Assembly (NCBI RefSeq): GCF_905171775.1
Contig: NC_053490.1
Location: 522,345,022-522,409,021 of the forward strand
Reading direction: 5' to 3'
Source: Rana temporaria
Taxonomy: Eukaryota > Chordata > Amphibia > Anura > Ranidae
Length of the DNA: 64,000 nt
Made by a program: the position numbers and the translations under genes. This document shows positions 61,760 through 64,000 of the stretch, piece by piece; positions within the stretch are counted from its first letter, which is position 1; each line of letters opens with the position of its first letter. The notes under the pieces are model-generated. The model was given only the letters and a program-made list of their open reading frames with translations, ran no database searches and was not told the DNA's origin.

Positions 61760-62283
61760 GGTTTTGAAATGGTGAATCATTTATTTCAATCAGTTACCTT
61801 GTGTTTAATTGGCGTTCATCATCTGGGTTAACATTTGCCATTTATTGCAATGCAGCTCAGAATTTTAGCCAAAATCCTCATTATATGTATTATGCCAGTC
61901 CCCACTGTTCCTATATAAAGCGCTATAACAGCACAAGCTATTATACCTCTCACGAATAGCAGGGACCCATCCTGCAGATGGTTGGTAAATGAGGACAAAT
62001 CTACACACACAATTTGGCCTGAATTGTCTGTTTTTGTAAAAATATATCCCCTAATTTCAGGATGTGCTCCCAGTCCAAGCAGCTTGAGCTGTGAATGAAG
62101 ATCTCATTCAGATAATTTTAGTAAACCTGCACTTCAAACAGCCTTTGATCTGAATACCCTTTACAAGAGGAGGTTATAGTAATGTTTAATAGAATTTACA
62201 AACAGCATTGCTCTAGTAGTGCTTCAAGGAGAGCCTGTTTTGTAATTGATCTTGAACTAAGAAAATAGTCCAATTCTACATAC
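61760..62283. other. No gene recognised
   Basis: Nothing classifiable was seen in this stretch. Confidence 0.4.
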
Positions 62284-62286
62284 ATA

Positions 62287-63031
62287 GGCCCGGATTCAGA
62301 TAGAATTTACGTCGGCGTATCGATTGATACGCCGCGTAAGTTCTAGGAAGCGCCGGCGTATCTTCTTTCTGTATTCAGAAAGCAAGATACGGCAGAATTT
62401 TACTAAGATACGGCCGGCGTAAGTCTCTTACACCGCCGTATCTTAGTTGCATATTTACGCTGGCCGCTAGGTGGCGGTTCCGTAGATTTACGTGTAGAAT
62501 ATGCAAATTAGGTAGATACGCCAATTCACGAAAAGTAGTTGCGCCCGGCGTATCTATATGCGTCGTTTATGTTTTAAGCGTCGGACCGGCGTAAAGTTAC
62601 CCCTGCTGTATGAGGCGTAGCCAATGTTAAGTATGGACGTTGGGACAGCGTCAAATTTTCCGTCGTTTACGTCGTTTGCGTAAAACCTTTGCGAATAGGG
62701 CTTTGCGTAAGTTACGTTCACGTCGAAAGCATTGACTACTTGCGACGTGATTTGGAGCATGCGCACTGGAATACGTCCACGAACGGCGCATGCGCCATTC
62801 GTAAAGAGTGTCAATTACGTGGGGTCATGATAGATTAACATACAACACGCCCACTACCAGCCAAATTTGAATTAGGCGGGCTTACGCCGACACATTTACA
62901 CTACGCCGCCGTAACGTAGGGCGCAAGTTCTTTCTGAATACGGAACTTGCGCCCTAAGTTACGGCGGCGTAGTGTATCTCAGATACGCTACGCCCGCCTA
63001 CAACTTAGACTATTGTTTCTGAATCCGGGCC
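62287..63031. mobile_element. GGCCCGGATTCAG Harbinger-type MITE, TSD ATA
   Basis: 745 bp with ends GGCCCGGATTCAGATAGAAT / TTTCTGAATCCGGGCC, flanked by ATA at 62284-62286 and 63032-63034. The interior is strongly palindromic at both ends (TACGCCGGCG-type blocks, AACTTGCGCCCT and inverse) and includes GGCGCATGCGCCATTCG. Confidence 0.9.
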
Positions 63032-63049
63032 ATACAGTATATATATACA

Positions 63050-63169
63050 CAGTTGCAATAAAAAGTATGTGAACCCTTTTGGTATGATAATATGGATTTC
63101 TGCACAAATTGGTCATAAAAGGTGATCTGATCTTCATCTAAGTCACAACAATAGACAATCACAGTCTTC
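63050..63169. mobile_element. Tc1-like terminal fragment
   Basis: CAGTTGCAATAAAAAGTATG and the following TGAACCC, CTGCACAAATTGGTCATAAA, GATCTTCATCTAAGTCACAA and CAATAGACAATCACAG match the terminal repeat region of a third Tc1-like family, as I recall it from fish and frogs. It is cut by the TTAA element at 63170. Confidence 0.75.
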
Positions 63170-63173
63170 TTAA

Positions 63174-63832
63174 CCACTTGCTTACTGGGCACATATACCC
63201 CCTTCCTGACCAGAGGACTTTTTGTGATTCGGCACTGCGTCGTTTTAACTGACAATTGCGCGGTCGTGCGACGTGGCTCCCAAACAAAATCGACGTCCTT
63301 TTTTTCCCACAAATAGAGCTTTCTTTTGGTGGTATTTGATCACCTCTGCGGTTTTTATTTTTTGCGCCATAAACAAAAATAGAGCGACAATTTTGAAAAA
63401 ATAAATAATATTTTTTACTTGTTGCTATAATAAATAGCTCAATTTTATTAAATTTTTTTTATTTTTTTCTCAGTCTAGGCCGATACGTATTCTACATATT
63501 TTTGGTAAAAAAAAAAATCGCAATAAGCGACTGGTTTGCGCAAAAGTTATAGCGCCTACAAAATAGGGGACAAAATTATTATTATTTTTTTTTTTCAGGA
63601 TTCAAAGATTTGCAAAGTAAGTTACAGTGGCGTAGCGTATCTCACATACGCTGCGTCCATGCAATTGTATGTGGATCTGCCCCTATAACTTTTGCGCAAA
63701 CCAATCAATATACGCTTTTTGCTATTTTTATTTTTTTACCAAAAATATGTAAAATACATATCAGCCTAAACTGAGGGACAAAAAATATAATTAAAAAAAA
63801 ATTGGGATAGTTATTATAGCAAAAAGTAAAAG
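63174..63832. mobile_element. CCACTT-family TTAA fragments, head to head
   Basis: TTAA (63170-63173) then CCACTTGCTTACTGGGCAC and the reverse-type AT-rich block to about 63590. After about 90 bp with GCGTAGCGTATCTCACATAC, the AT-rich block runs again in the opposite direction (ACTTTTGCGCAAACCAATCA to TAGCAAAAAGTAAAAG), interrupted at 63839 by the next element. Probably two truncated copies meeting head to head. Confidence 0.7.
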
Positions 63833-63838
63833 ATAATG

Positions 63839-64000
63839 GGCCAGATCCACAAAGAACTTACGGCAGCGTATCTATTGATACGCCGTGTAAGTTCTACGAT
63901 GCGCCGTCGTATCTTTGTTTTGTATCCACAAAACAAAATACGCCGGAATGTGGGCTAGATCCGACTGACATACGTCTTAGTACGCCGTCGGATCTTAGGT
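63839..64000. mobile_element. GGGCCAGATCCACAAAG Harbinger-type MITE, continues past the window
   Basis: Starts GGGCCAGATCCACAAAGAAC after AAT, with the palindromic segment GCGTATCTATTGATACGCC typical of the family. The right end lies outside the window. Confidence 0.75.

Noticed and set aside
1..64000. Host protein-coding gene or defence-type gene cluster
   Set aside because: No conserved domain other than transposase and reverse transcriptase remnants was found. The window is consistent with intergenic or intronic repeat-rich DNA.

Overview
The window is eukaryotic and almost certainly vertebrate. It has no operon-like gene packing, no RNA gene I can support and no intact protein-coding gene. 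It is a dense, nested graveyard of transposable elements: three Tc1-like elements, hAT, PIF/Harbinger-type and piggyBac-type (TTAA) non-autonomous elements, a CR1-superfamily LINE, solo LTRs, a tRNA-derived SINE, minisatellites and (TA)n tracts. The mix of TTAA elements ending in CCACTT..., TAA/TCA-flanked elements beginning GGCC(G/T)(C/T)GTACACAC or GGGCCAGATTCA, and TAGGGATGAGC-ended hATs suggests an anuran amphibian, most likely a ranid frog. That is inference from general knowledge of such genomes, not a search.

Layout. 1-9 kb: a chimeric Tc1 with a single in-frame stop, a Harbinger-type MITE, two TTAA elements sharing one TTAA, a solo LTR inside a (TA)n tract and a broken minus-strand Tc1. 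9-23 kb: three certified or probable hAT MITEs, two of them filled by 24-bp and 32-bp minisatellites; a TTAA element with two further elements nested inside it; a SINE; a hAT transposase remnant; and MITE-in-MITE nests. 23-32 kb: TTAA elements, a minus-strand solo LTR, a third hAT-like MITE with a 39-bp minisatellite, and a 2-kb palindrome with a MITE in only one arm. 32-44 kb: a solo LTR with part of it in a 758-bp tandem duplication, palindromic TTAA elements and a long LTR-like element. 44-48 kb: a CR1-type LINE 3' end broken by four precisely mapped insertions. 48-64 kb: more TTAA, Harbinger-type, hAT and mariner-type MITEs, LTR fragments and a third Tc1 with a MITE inside its transposase.

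No gene network can be described, because no working gene is visible. The value of the window is its insertion record. Target-site duplications and empty-site paralogues let many elements be classified and ordered in time: the Harbinger-type MITE entered the 2-kb palindrome after the palindrome formed, the SINE postdates a local duplication, and a MITE postdates the Tc1 it disrupts. I saw no sign of an undescribed enzymatic or defence system. The oddest structures are the 2-kb palindrome, the higher-order minisatellite inside a hAT MITE and the four-copy foldback TTAA family.
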